Source: Auriscalpium vulgare (taxonomy: Eukaryota > Basidiomycota > Agaricomycetes > Russulales > Auriscalpiaceae). Taken from it: 64,000 nt of DNA. A program made the position numbers and the translations under genes. The notes beneath the pieces are model-generated. The model ran no database searches, had not been told where the DNA came from, and was given only the letters and a program-made list of their open reading frames with translations. The stretch covers positions 549,096-613,095 of the forward strand of contig JAHBBC010000025.1 in NCBI GenBank assembly GCA_019915015.1. Reading direction: 5' to 3'. Positions 12,433 through 23,652 of this stretch are shown here, in pieces. The stretch's first letter is position 1. The number at the start of each line of letters is the position of its first letter.

Positions 12433-12975
12433 CAAGGGAGATTGGGCCTGCGAAGCCCTTTGAGTTGCCCAACGCGCCGCTTCGACGAATAGCTGTCTTC
12501 ATCCTTCATGCTTTGTCGTCTTGACGTCCTGAAAAAGCAGACTCAGAGTGCGAGTCAGCGCCACCCAGTTACATCCTTACCTCATGGGCTGTCGTGTCGA
12601 CGCGACTAACATTACAAGGGCGCTGGCGCTCGACCTCACAAAACAACATCATCTGTACTCGTCGTAGTCGGATCTCGGTTGCACTATTGAGTACTTCTTT
12701 GCCGATATTGCCGATAGTGCCTGGCCTCATTTGTCGTTGCATTGTCCTGATTCACTCCGGTATGCCCTTGCTTTGTTGCGCGCCCACATAAAGTGCCATG
12801 GGGCATTTCGAGGACTTCACTCGTCTCCATTCGCCATGAAAGAGAAGTCCTACATAGGCGGCCTGCGCCGCATCCATCGCGGTGAGCGCCACCCGTACCG
12901 GCGTGTCGTATTAGGGGAACAAGATGTCCGTATAGTTCAGTCTTTGCCGCATCTCACTACTGACTTCCGTTGCAG
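12433..12975. other. Promoter region and possible 5' exons of the next gene
   Basis: It contains the upstream DNA of paralog A. Possible early exons of the plus-strand gene at 12976 also lie here, for example a short segment ending at the GTGAGC near 12882. I could not fix the true start. Confidence 0.3.
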
Positions 12976-14299
12976 GAGGTTCTCATTCCTCTTGAAGTCT
13001 TTCCCCTTCTTCTTGCGCCCGAGGATTTGTGTTTGGACGTGAGGGCGGCCAGAAACCTTGTACCTGCCGATGGCGAAGGACGTGGACGTGGACGGGGACG
13101 GGGACGGGGACGTGGACGTGGACGTGGCCGGGGACATGATGATGGCGTGTATCATGGTACGACTGTTCACACCTCCCGTTAGCTTGCGATGCTCAAATTC
13201 CGTTCGTCTCGCAGAGTCTATCAGAGTACCTCAAGATAGACGACGTGATCGCTCTCGTGCCCGGGCTCCCTCGATCGACGATTGCGACGCCCTCAGCGAT
13301 CATATTGAAGCCTCCCCGCCGCCAGCTTCTACGGTTGACATAGCGCGGCGCACCCCTAATTCCGTTCGTCTCGCAGAGTCTATCAGAGTACGTCAAGACA
13401 GACGACGTGATTGCTCTCGTGGCCAGTCGCCGTCGTCGAGCGACAACTGCGACGCCAACAGCGAGCATACGCATATCGAAGCCTCTTCGCCGCCAGCTTC
13501 TCCTGTTGCTCATCACGACATCGCCCCTCCTCTGGCGGCGCCTTCAGGGTCAATGCTGGACCTCCCGCGGCTTTCTTCCCCCCCACTTCCTGCCTCGTCC
13601 ACCCCCCCTACATCTTGCCTCAGCCCTCCTTTGTCACATGCCCCTGCATCGATCAGACGCTCCACCCTCTCTGCGCCATGCGCCAGCCCTCCTTTGCCAC
13701 GCGCCCATCGACGGCTCATATTCCGCCGAATAACCACTGAAGCCCCTACGTTGGATGAATCGTGCGCTGGTACGGAGGATCCTAAACCCTTGGATCTCCC
13801 TTGGACTGGCTCAAACCCTGAATCTGACACCATACCAACCTCCAACGTAGACCCCACCATGCCGAACCGTGGCTCTGCCGCCTCTCTGTCTCCCCATCGG
13901 CCTCCAGACAGCTCTCGGCCGAAGCGGTTTGAACTCAAAATACGAGGAGAGCCTTTCATCACGCGCTGGTACAAATCCAAGGGGGAGGTGAAGATATCTC
14001 ATCCGCCTGACGTTTCCCATGTTGTGTTGGGTGATATATTCATCCATAGCGTTGAAGACACTGCTATTCCGCAGGTTTGGCACTGGAGTGAAGCCGGTCG
14101 CTGGGAAGAGGCTGTGGATGGGCAGGTGCATCCGAACTCAGCGCTATCCGGCCACCGTTTGTATATCCGCCCTGATGGAGCGCCACGCTGGGTCACTCGC
14201 AAGACAGTCACAACTTATCGAGGGCGGGAGCGAAAAGGTATGCACAATGTCTGCCACCACGACGCCATGCCGCGTACTGACACAACACGTCGGTACTAG
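12976..14299 (+). CDS. Unknown protein with RG-rich tract and internal duplication, 5' incomplete
   Basis: An exon at 12976-13156 encodes PLEVFPLLLAPEDL followed by an RG-repeat tract from a GGACGG/GGACGT hexamer array (about 13079-13135). It splices into 13215 and then stays open to 14299. A 162-bp unit is duplicated in tandem and in frame, so the Arg-rich segment beginning ESIRV and ending SPPPAS occurs twice. The C-terminal ~110 residues (RFELKIRGEPFITRWY, then VWHWSEAGRWEEAV) look like a folded domain that I cannot name. An optional last intron (GTATGC to TACTAG) would change the final residues to KGALN. The start codon was not resolved. Confidence 0.5.
13079..13135. repeat. Hexanucleotide array GGACGK
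   Basis: About nine GGACGG/GGACGT units in a row encode the RG tract of the overlapping gene on the plus strand. Confidence 0.8.
13196..13506. repeat. 162-bp tandem duplication spanning an intron-exon junction
   Basis: The block from ATTCCGTTCGTCTCGCAGAG through CCGCCAGCTTCT is present twice, with the second copy offset by 162 bp. The first copy carries the 3' end of an intron. In the second, the same intron tail is read as coding. 162 is a multiple of three, so the frame is kept. Confidence 0.75.
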
Positions 14300-15402
14300 G
14301 GGCACTGAATTAGTATTACTAGTGATAGCGATCGTCTCAGCTCGCGCGGCCATAGTCTACACAACCCCCTACTTTCGTCCTCGCACGTCATTAACTAGCC
14401 TGTGATTAATTATACTACTATCTTGTACTTTGAGGGCGGAGAGTTCGAAGCCAGCCATGTAGGCCCAATGGAATGAAAAGCAGGACACGATATGCGTACT
14501 AGACTAAATATACACACATGTGCCCGCTCATGCCGCCTGTCGAGCGTCGCTGTGATCCTCATGGGATTGCTTGGGCAAAGAGTGGTGAGCGAGACGAAGA
14601 CAAGGAAGGACATGCACGCGCCAGATCAAAGGTGCGACAGTTCCCCAGTGTTGCCCTGTTTCTAATGGTGTCGCTGTGCGGACAGAGACGTCAGCGAGAC
14701 AAAGACAACGACAGAGCGCGACTTGCCTGAGCATCGCGGCCCTGTGCGTGGGCTCCACAGCGTGCTGGACGCCTGCGCGCAACCTTGCCGACGTTGGCGC
14801 AACCGGCCACCAATGCGCTAGCCACCCGAACTTCAGCTTCATCCGCCGGCCGCCGGGCGCGCTCCACGCTGATATGCTATTTCTCAACCGTCCTGCCTTC
14901 TCTGCGCAGCGTGCAAAGCTCCTCAAAGATGCCGCGTGGCCCCTGCTTGCAGAACTTGCGCCCGAGCGTATGCGAGGTCAGCGGAACCTGCCACTATCGC
15001 CACTATCGCAGCGCCGCCGCGCGGCCTCTCAACGACGGAGGGAGCTTTTGGAGCAGGTGGGAGGGGAGTTGGTGACCACGCGAGGGACGCGACGTCGTCG
15101 ACGAGCTGTAGGCAGCGCGGTCAGCCCAAGCTTGAGTTGTAGAAACCAAACTCACCTCGCCGCCGATGCGTCCCTGCGCATCTTCGAAAAGCATCGTGCT
15201 TTCAGTTTGCGGGTGAAGCGTGCTGAGCCACGCTTGGAGATCGTTTTTGAAGACAGCGCATGCGAGGACGCGAGTAATTCAGTGAAGCCGACGAGCCGTT
15301 AAATAGGAAGGGGCAAAAAGCATCCTTGGCTCACGTCAAGAAAGCCACCCTCCGAGGCGTGGAGCGTGGAGGCGTTGAGCGGTGTTGATACTTAATAGGG
15401 GT

Positions 15403-15430
15403 GATAGGATAGGATAGGATAGGATTAGAT
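15403..15430. repeat. Pentanucleotide microsatellite (GATAG)n
   Basis: Five consecutive copies of a GATAG/GGATA unit end in a degenerate copy. Confidence 0.85.
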
Positions 15431-16679
15431 AACAACGGGCCGCAGGGGTCCCATCGAGGCATACATAGCGGGGGCCCGTGCCACGTAGACGGCGCTGTAT
15501 ATACAAAAACATACTAAATCTACGAGGTCTTGAATGCTTCGCAAGCATCGTAGGGGTCGAGATCGGCAGAGGGTGGTTAGGGCTGGTTAGGGGTGCGGTT
15601 AGAACACTCAACGAAGGAAGTGGGAACTCGACTTCGTAAGCGGCCTCTTCTCCTCTCTTCTCCAACTCTCCTCCCACACACTCACATGTACCTTCCCCCT
15701 GGCGTCGACAGCCCCGTGGTCTGCGGTTAAGCTTCGTTTTGATCTGGCGCCTGCCCACCGCTTTCACTCATCATACGATCGTCAACATCGACAAGGTCTG
15801 CGCGGGTGTCCGAGGGACACCCGGGGCGATCGCTGTAGTGACTTCGTCCCATGGACGGCCCAGCGTGCAAGATCTGTTGCAGCGGACTCTCCCGGAGCGC
15901 ACCACGTCTCGGCAGCAAGACGGATGGATAGATAAAAAGGGACGAGGGGTGAGGAGCGGTGAAGAGACGTGACGAGGACACGAGGAAAGAATCGGCGGGG
16001 GTCGGGGTACGTTCTTATTCGTCGTCCCACTTCCTTGCTCATATCTTGTACTTACTCCGTCCTCGCAGGACGCGCAGCAACCCCAGATGCGGCCCAAATC
16101 TGCGCAGGGATGGGTATCAAGATCGCGCATATAGACTCGAGTGATCAAATCGACGCGCCGCAGCCACTCACGGTACATACGTACTCTTCCGCCGTCTTTC
16201 TTATTTCTTTCACTTTTACTTATCTACTTGCCGTTCAGAATCTACGCGCGTGAGCACTTCCCCGACACCCTGTACACGTCATCCAGTCACCCCAGAGGAG
16301 CTGGACGGTTCGCCCACGCGCCGTCACGCATGGGAGCATGGCCAAGCGCTACATCACGGCGTGGACACTGCCGAGCTTAAGGCGATTTCGCCGTCGTCTG
16401 CACGCCGCCGTGTCGCAGGGACAACGTCTTTAACTTTCAAGAACGCGCCGCGCGGCACTCGGAAACCACTAGGCGAGCTAGGTGCCCTCTGCGGACGACT
16501 GCCCTGGACGGCGCGCTACTCAGTACGTACATGTCAACCATCTTTCTTATGTCTTTAACTTCCATCTACATTTTTGTTTAGTATGGACACACGCGCTATG
16601 CCCTGCCATGGACGACACTCACGACCGCCGCGCCGTATCGACGCCGACGGGCGAGGATGCCATGGCGGTTGCCCGCTAG

Positions 16680-16960
16680 GACCGGGCGCGATGGCGGTGA
16701 CGGCGTCGAGGAGGACCGGGCGGCATGACGGGCGACGGTGGTGACAGGCGACGGGTGTGGTGTGGGGGAGGGAGAGCCGCCAGGACCGGGAGGGACGGCG
16801 GGAGACGGTGGTGAGGGCGATGGGCGCGGCGTGGGCCAGGGGGCACCGCCAGGACCAGACGAGATGCCGCCAGGACCGAGCGGCGGGTGGGGGGCAGCTG
16901 GGGTGGCTTTCGTGCCCCCTGTTTGCCTGCGCTGCGCCATGGGTGCCGCCAGGACCAGGC
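16680..16960. repeat. GC-rich degenerate minisatellite
   Basis: The motif CCGCCAGGACC and close variants recur four or more times with GGCGACGG-type spacers. Open frames across it are proline- or glycine-rich artefacts of the repeat. Confidence 0.6.
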
Positions 16961-18276
16961 GGCCAATACCGAAAGGGCCGATCGGTCCGGCGGGGTACTG
17001 AAGTCCCTCCGCTCGGCGAGCGACGATGCAGCCGAGCGCACAGGCCGGTTCAGATTCAAGATGCTCGTAGACGCAGGACATCACAAGGAAATCGTTTGGC
17101 GCGCTTCGAAGGTACCGTCTCTCAAAAACTGCTCAGTCATTACTCCGACGCCACGCTACTTTTGTTGCAGCTTTGGTGGATGTCTGATTTTCGCAGTGTC
17201 GGTGCTCAGGCTGTTGATCCGATACACTGGCACGGCGTACGCGGCCCGGTGAGTAAACTCTGACTCAGATGTGCTCGCTGATTGAGCGCGTCCGTGCAGA
17301 GCACCGTGGCTGCACCGGCAGGACGGTCGTGTTTACAATGACCTGATGCCTCCAGCGGAAGTTCTCGACGAGATTCCGCTTCTGGTGTTGTGAATTGGGC
17401 AACGACCTGTGAGCGACGGTCTCTCCTCCGTCGCACGTTCCAATGCCATGTATCCAGGGCATGCTTGCGTCTGACAACTGGGACAAGTCAGCTTCTATCT
17501 AGCAACTACGGCATTGGCTGATGCATTGCATCGTGTGACGAGTCGATCTTGATTGGCCCCGCTTGCTTTCGAGGAGTGTAGATGGAGCAGGCGTCCGGGG
17601 AGAGCAGCTGGCAGGGGAAGAGTTTTATGGGGTCTTTGTTGTGGACGGACAGCTGAAGTGACAACAGGACAGAGGACGACAAGCGTTCCGGCTTTGTATC
17701 GTCGTCGCCAGTCTAATCTACGGCGTCAGGTGAAAGCAAGCGATCTCTGACATTATCATTATATATACGGCCGGTGGTCGAGCCCTGCCTCTAGTTATAC
17801 TTATTGTCATCTGAGCTTAGACCTCGAAACGCGCCCTAGAGGCCGTAACCTTGCTCCGATGCAGGATCGCTGAGGCTCACTGACCTCGGTGCGCAGTAGG
17901 TGGTGCTTGAGCGCGCAAATAGAAGCAAATGTACACAAACAAGACCATATATCCATTGTGCCTGGAACAATTATGACCGGGGAGAGACCTTGGCGAGCAA
18001 GGTAATGTTGCGACAGGTGCCATATATGAACGCCTCTCGCTGCTCACATGCGCGCAATGAATTTACTTATCACTGAGCCTCGCCCGTTATTCGTGCGTCG
18101 AACCAGCGGGCTCCGGCTTGACAGATAGAAGAGTGTGCGATTTGGTCAAGACGACCAGTCGAGGAACCATATGAGTATGAACAAGTGCTTATAGTACTCA
18201 GCCTATCATTCTTCATGCTAACTCCCAAGCCAAATGGTTCGCATATTGTTTGGATTTCCGTCCTGTTCCTAGGAAG

Positions 18277-19318
18277 CTAATTGGCACAATGGGTACGATA
18301 ACCAAGAGGAGGGCGGTCCAGTGAATCCCAGGGAAGGTCGTGATGATGACCGCTGGGATCGACCCACCCCGGCCGTTGAGACGCATGTTTTACAACATGG
18401 CGGATGACTCGGAAGCAGGCCTGCATGCGATAGAGAAAGCAGGAAAAGCTAGCCGCGTCAGGGAACCGCAGGTGGAAGAGCGGGCATATGTCAAAGGAGG
18501 ACCCTCGTGGTGCATTGCAGGACCAGCTGAATGTCCATTCGTCGAGGTATGCCATGTCCTACCGAAGTGTCAGATACGAGCGATAGAAGTGAGAAATGTA
18601 ATGACGACGCTCACCTCCCCGACAGGCATGACAGCATGAAAGTCACCTTGGTCGATGAAGCCTCGCCACAGTTGGCCGTAAGCAGAGGACTTATCAATGG
18701 CAAGGAACCCTGCTCGTCGTTCAAACACAGATCGAGAAGGAGTCGCACAAGCACTCACAGTTTCCGGTCTCGGTGTCGCGATTGAAGTCCGTCAAAACTA
18801 CCGTTACGGCCTGCCAACCCGATAAAATGGTGGAGCGCTCCCCGCCCGTAATGGAGAACTCTGCGGTATGGCAAGAAAAGTGTGCTGTCGCTCTGCGCCA
18901 GCCGTCGCAACGGCAGCTGCCCCGATCATGGGAGCACAGCTGGAGGTGGTCTGGCACAGCATTGGAGTCCGGGGCTCCGATGGCTTGTCGCGTGGGGGTT
19001 GGCCATTCGACGCGTGAGGGGTGCAAGGTGCCGGTGCCGGTGAGGTTCTGGCCATCAAAAACAATTGAGTTCAAACCCGTATGAGAGACAGGTGGTAGAC
19101 GCCCACCTCACACTGCACGGTGGAAGGCAGAGCAGGGACACGGAGCCTGACTGCGCTTTCCATGGATGACTTCGACGAATCGTTGCATGAAAGATCGAAA
19201 GAGGAATCAGAGAGTTCAGCAGGCGGTTCGGGATCAGCGTCTGGAGTCGGCTGTGGGACAGGAGGCTGTTGGCTGGATGCGTAGGTGGAAGTAAGCACGA
19301 ACGACTCACCTGTGTCAT
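18277..19318 (-). CDS. Unknown Cys/His-containing protein, paralog B
   Basis: Five exons (19318-19310, 19265-19107, 19047-18759, 18709-18615, 18558-18277) give 834 nt, 277 aa. Exon order, phases, the 9-nt MTQ exon and the terminal CAN stop all match paralog A at 11344-12385. Without removal of the 59-bp intron 2 (19048-19106) the frame meets a stop, so this copy fixes the splice model for both. Conserved blocks include FSITGGE, DTETGNW, LWRGFIDQGDF, MPVGE and CPLFHLRFPDAASF. Several Cys and His residues are shared, compatible with metal binding, but no family was recognised. Both copies appear intact, so the duplication is probably not recent decay. Confidence 0.65.
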
Positions 19319-19357
19319 TTCAGCGGGAACTGGGTGGTGCTGTTGGCAGCGACGGCC

Positions 19358-19367
19358 TTTATATAAA
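19358..19367 (-). promoter_or_regulatory. TATA box of paralog B
   Basis: TTTATATAAA lies about 40 bp upstream of the ATG at 19318, the same distance as in paralog A. Confidence 0.6.
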
Positions 19368-19863
19368 CTGGCAGGGAAGGGAGACTGAGCCGTGAAATTG
19401 CTTGTACGCGCCTAGAGGCCAGCCTAACATAGCAGGGAGCCGGACGCCTCGCATGTGTATGTCTTGTATTGTGTGCGATGGCTTGGACTGGCTTGATCGT
19501 CCTTGCTTTGTCTGAAGCGCTGTCCTCGGAATAAAGCAAAGTGCTGGCGCTTGGAGCCAGCGCCACCCAGCTTGACAATGGAACGCGTCGAACGCACCGC
19601 CATGATGATGCAAACATCACTCAGCCAGTCGTGGAAGATGGTGAAGTATGTTGCTTTATCATGATGCTTTTTCAAACAAACGACCTGCCATGAGCTCGAG
19701 CAGTCGGCGCTACGACTGCGCTACGGGGAGCCGCGTCTGCATGACAAAGCAAAACTGCATACTTGAAGCGCTTTGTAGTGTCTGCACCGTGACAAAACAA
19801 CGCTAAGCAACGTACTACGTCCCTGCTCTCGTCTTGACAATCTGGAGTCCAACCTCACGACCT

Positions 19864-19873
19864 CTATATATAC
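19864..19873 (+). promoter_or_regulatory. TATA-like box upstream of the gene at 20016
   Basis: CTATATATAC lies about 145 bp upstream of the chosen start. An ATG at 19881 opens a short frame (MSDGTTAFDFSFSQPEAC) before a GTGAGT, which could be an upstream open frame or a 5' exon. I could not splice it into the main frame. Confidence 0.35.
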
Positions 19874-20015
19874 GGCCAGAATGAGCGATGGAACGACGGC
19901 GTTTGATTTTTCGTTCTCGCAGCCAGAAGCTTGTGGTGAGTCCCTCCCTCGCATAATGGTGCATCCTGAGGCTACGTCCTCTCCAGTGACTCGTCGTCTC
20001 ATCCTCTGATACTGC

Positions 20016-21766
20016 ATGGCCGAAGCACATGTAAGTGTCCTTGCGCCCCACAACATGTCTGTTTGCGAGCTCACATGGGTCAGAATGCTGCGGGCAATGT
20101 CTCTGTCGAAGATGGTGACGTGCAGATGACCGAGGAGAGTGACTCGACAGAAGCATCCAGCGACGAAGAGGAAGGAGAATGGGACGTGAACATGGACCCA
20201 CGTCCGGACGCGGTGATGATGGACGCTGACGACTACGATTCGAAGCAGGAGGAGACGGGCGGACGTCCGGACGTGGTTATGGAGGACGCCGATGAAGGCC
20301 TGGGCGGCTACACAGCTGAGGTGAGCGCGGTCCGATGCACAAAACAGCTGTGCCCATACTGACCGCTCCGGTAGGCTAGTGGTGCTGAAGGGTCGTGCCC
20401 TCGAGTAAGCCCCTCCGCCGCTCAGGCAGGGCCAGCGCCGACCCCTGCCTCCTCTGATGGTCCGCGTGGACCTCCGCACGCACCCCGGCGTGCACCCCCG
20501 GTGAGTTTGTTAGCCGAAAGCGCTCGAATTGTATGACGAGCGAAGCCGTGTGTAGACCATGGGCGTGACCAAGGATGACATCGTTGGCATCCATTTGAGA
20601 CTCGACAAGAGCGACAAGACGCTCGACGAAGTCGCCAGCGCCATGCGTGCCTTCGCGTCCCGCGGTCGTGCAGAACAAGGGAAGACATCGGGGTCCCATG
20701 CGAAGGGAAGCTCGCAGCAGACGCACTCGGCACGGGACAACGGGCACGGTGATGATGATGATGGTGATGAGAGCTCTGGCGAGGCCCATCCTTTCAAGAA
20801 GGCTGGGCTCCCCAAACGCCGCTCTCGCCAGATTAAACAGTTGCACGTGAGAGATTGCTCTCGTTGCCACCGTGGTGGCTGCCCCTGACTCGCATCCCAG
20901 GACAAAATCCGCGAGCATACGCTGAGTCTGATGCGGCGAGACGACAAAACGTCACCGTTCAAGGAAGGGAAAGGGATCGCGTCCATCAAAGAGGTCGAAG
21001 ACTATGTCGGTCCCCGTGCCAGGGAGCCATGCTGCACCGTCGAGGACTTCAAGATCGATATTCGGGGGCCGAACAACTCTGCGTGGAACAAGTCTGCGGC
21101 GCGCGTCTTCGCTCGTGACTTTATCAAGCAAGCGACGCATAAAGTCACTGATCTGCACGCGCTCGAGGAGGCATTCAAGACCCACATGTCGAGCCTCCGG
21201 CGAGAGTACCGTAAGCGAAAAATGGACAAGAGCGCTGCTGCAAAAGGTAAACGTGACGCCGCCCGTGAAGGCAGGAAGCGATTGGTTCGTCTCTGGCTTC
21301 CTCTGCTTGATTGTGCGGGAGCGGCTTGCTGAACCGAGTGCTGCTCCAGATCTTCGAGCGACGTCTTCGCGCAGCTAAGAAGTTCGACGACCTCCGGCCA
21401 CACGAGGATATGCTTTCCCGCCTCATGCCAGCGGGTATGAGCAGTGACGAATCCGACGGCGAGGATCCATACGCCATCTTTGTGAAACCGTGGAGGAGCC
21501 AGTCGGTCACAGCTTGGCTGCGAACATTCGAACGCATAGATCAGATAGCACAAGAGAGAAACGTCGGCCGGAGCAAGAGGGGGAACAAGCCACGCCTCCG
21601 ACGACAGTCAAACAGGGTCAGCACGTCGCCACCCGTGCGCCGCCTGCCGGTCACGGCCTATGACGAGAAATGGTTGGCTTCGCTGGACCAGTTCGACCTC
21701 GAAATGCTCGATCCTCAGATGGACGAGAGCTATGATTTCAGGCACTCGGACCACGTGAATACGTAA
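20016..21766 (+). CDS. Unknown 489-aa basidiomycete protein
   Basis: Six exons (20016-20030, 20084-20320, 20375-20500, 20556-20846, 20901-21284, 21350-21766) all meet at phase 0 and give 1470 nt. The N-terminus is acidic with two related PDAVMMDADD/PDVVMEDADE units. The middle has a DIVGIHLRLDKSDKTLDEVA helix and a basic KKAGLPKRRSRQIK patch that could be a nuclear signal. The C-terminal half (NKSAARVFARDFIK, YRKRKMDKSA, MSSDESDGEDP, then WLRTFERIDQIA) resembles a widespread Agaricomycete family of unknown function that I know only as hypothetical proteins. It is intact. No catalytic motif was seen, so a structural or nucleic-acid-binding role is only a guess. Confidence 0.7.
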
Positions 21767-21840
21767 GCTCCAGTCTCAAGTGTAGTGCAGCCCCCTGCTC
21801 ACCAATTTCTAGACTTCTTTCGACGCCGAAGCCCACGGGC

Positions 21841-22525
21841 CAGCGCACTCAACAGAAGTACCCCAAGCGGAACGGCGGGTACTACAGCTGAAGGCGTGAC
21901 GACCGTAAATGTATGTTTTGGACGCCAGGGTTGGTCGACGGCTTACCCTACTAGGGCACGGCTGTCTTCGCAGGCGATGTGACATCACCCCCCAATATTT
22001 CCTGACGGCTCTCAGTACTTACACACTTCAAGTTTCTCTCTCCATACATGTGATGGGCATGGACATTACGGTACACTTAGCTCGCAGACTCTCCCATCCG
22101 CAAATTCGTACGGGTTTCGCCTCCCATCCGTACGATACACGTGGTCATTCGGACTTGGCTACGTACCATTGCTCCTGTTGTCCGTTGTGGCGTTCAATGC
22201 TAGTTAGTCTGGTTGCTTGTTCTTGAATCCTTCCCGCTCGCTTTGCGCTTGATCGCCCGCCGCGGGCCAGCGCACGTGGTCACTACAGCTGAAGGATAGA
22301 CGACTGTGTTGGACGCCAGTGTTGGTAGCACAGCTGTCTTCGCAGGCGACATGACATCGACCCCCAAGTGTTTCCTGACGACTCTCAGTGCACCTCAAAT
22401 TTCTATCACAGCTCACGGACTCTGACTTCGCTTCCCATCCGTACGATACACGTCGTCATCCAGACTTGGCTACGTACTTTTGCTCCCATTGTTCCCCCGG
22501 CGCGTTCCAACGCCAGTAAGCTCGA
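21841..22525. repeat. Diverged tandem duplication
   Basis: A block starting CAGCGCAC at 21841 recurs from about 22268. Both contain CTACAGCTGAAGG, GGACGCCAG, GCTGTCTTCGCAGG, ATTTCCTGACG/GTTTCCTGACG, ATCCGTACGATACACGT and TTGGCTACGTAC in the same order. The spacing differs by small indels. No frame is conserved. The interval 21767-22844 otherwise holds no gene. Confidence 0.65.
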
Positions 22526-22844
22526 CTCGCGCTTGATCACCCCGTTAAAGTTCTGTATAGTAGGACAGTTTGTTCATGTGTACGGATGGGAAGGATAGTT
22601 AGATCTAGGACATGCAACGCCGTAACCTGAGCAAGATTGCGACCCTATATCTGAGTCCTCTCCAGTCATCAACTCACATTGTCATTGTCCGTCTCTTCTC
22701 CGCTGTCCCTAGGTACATCTCTTCTCCGCCGTCCCTAGGTAGACCGGTGACCGTCTGGCTGACGACTTGTGAGGGTTGAGAGGCGTCGTCAGACAACACT
22801 TCTGCCCAAGTGTCGCCGAGACAGAGTGGTTACGAGTATAGTCC

Positions 22845-23283
22845 CTAGGCATCAACCGTGTGCGCATCATCTGCAGGGAATGCAACAGAGCCTTTGAGCT
22901 AGCAGACAGTCAGCGTCTCTTCCCGAAGCATCGTAGCAACTCTTACTTTATCCAACGGAAGAACATGAACGCATTGTGCCTCGATTTTTGACAGGCTCAT
23001 CTCGGTCTTCGCAAAATGGCAGTGAATATCCTCGAGCGTGAAGATCTCGAGGTCTTTCTTGTACTTGTTGTGATGTAGGCGACCCATATTGAATTCAGGA
23101 GGATACTGTCGGTAGGGATCGTATTGAGCATCCGCGGCTGACAGCTCCACGAGGACCTGAACAGCAACGAAAGTCTTCTCGACGAGGACTTTGTTCGCCT
23201 TTGAAAATGAACACAGTCACGTGACTTCGTTTGACTGCCAGCAAAGCACCCTTGGGCGACATAGGAGAAGGTGGGCATGTCAT
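22845..23283 (-). CDS. Small unknown protein of an Agaricomycete family
   Basis: Three exons (23283-23221, 23156-22947, 22898-22845) join at phase 0 to 327 nt, 108 aa. The core VELSAADAQYDP, FTLEDIHCHFAKTEMS and QCVHVLPLDK resembles a family of small basidiomycete proteins of unknown function. The frame is open upstream of the chosen ATG to about 23341 (YVVPLWSPCIIH), and related proteins have a similar segment. An upstream exon with the true start is therefore likely but was not found. Confidence 0.5.
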
Positions 23284-23577
23284 AGGGCTGGTGTGGATGA
23301 TACAAGGTGACCATAAGGGAACAACATAGTCAGCTATCTGAGAGGCTGAAGTGGTAGAAAGCGGAAAACTCACCTGTTGATCAAATTTTGTGCGATGTGT
23401 TTATGTGGGAGACAGTGGGTAAGAACCGGTGGATGAGACCATCAATATTTGTCTGACCATGCCAGGAGGCTACGTATACACGCAAGCCCCATTATTCCTG
23501 GTGGGTTTACGACAGAGGGAAGAGGTAAGAAGGAGCAAGTGCCAGGTGAGAAAGTGGCCAACTCCGTGGGAACTTAA

Positions 23578-23652
23578 GCCGTCAATTTCCACCGTCAATT
23601 TCCGCCGTCAATTTCCGCCATCATTTCCCGCCGTCAATTAACCCGCCGTCAA
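23578..23652. repeat. 12-bp tandem repeat CCGTCAATTTCC/G
   Basis: About six imperfect copies of CCGTCAATTTCCG run head to tail, with variation in the centre. Confidence 0.8.

Larger units (their letters stand above)
14317..18276. other. Gene-poor stretch with low-complexity DNA
   Basis: No gene could be assembled with confidence. Weak signals are a minus-strand frame around 15230-15155 (FKNDLQAWLSTLHPQTEST before a GTGAGT donor) and plus-strand exon-like pieces at 16260-16530 and 16583-16679. A GC-rich degenerate minisatellite lies at 16680-16960. Confidence 0.35.

Noticed and set aside
14676..15302. 208-codon plus-strand frame as a gene
   Set aside because: There is no domain, no consistent exons and an unnatural amino-acid pattern. 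A minus-strand exon overlaps it.
16596..17084. Minus-strand Pro/Gly-rich frame as a collagen-like protein
   Set aside because: The composition follows from the minisatellite, and all frames across it are similarly open.
18277..19318. Calling paralog B a pseudogene because of the stop after CEVGVYHLSLIRV
   Set aside because: Removing a 59-bp GT-AG intron at the same place as in paralog A restores the frame fully.
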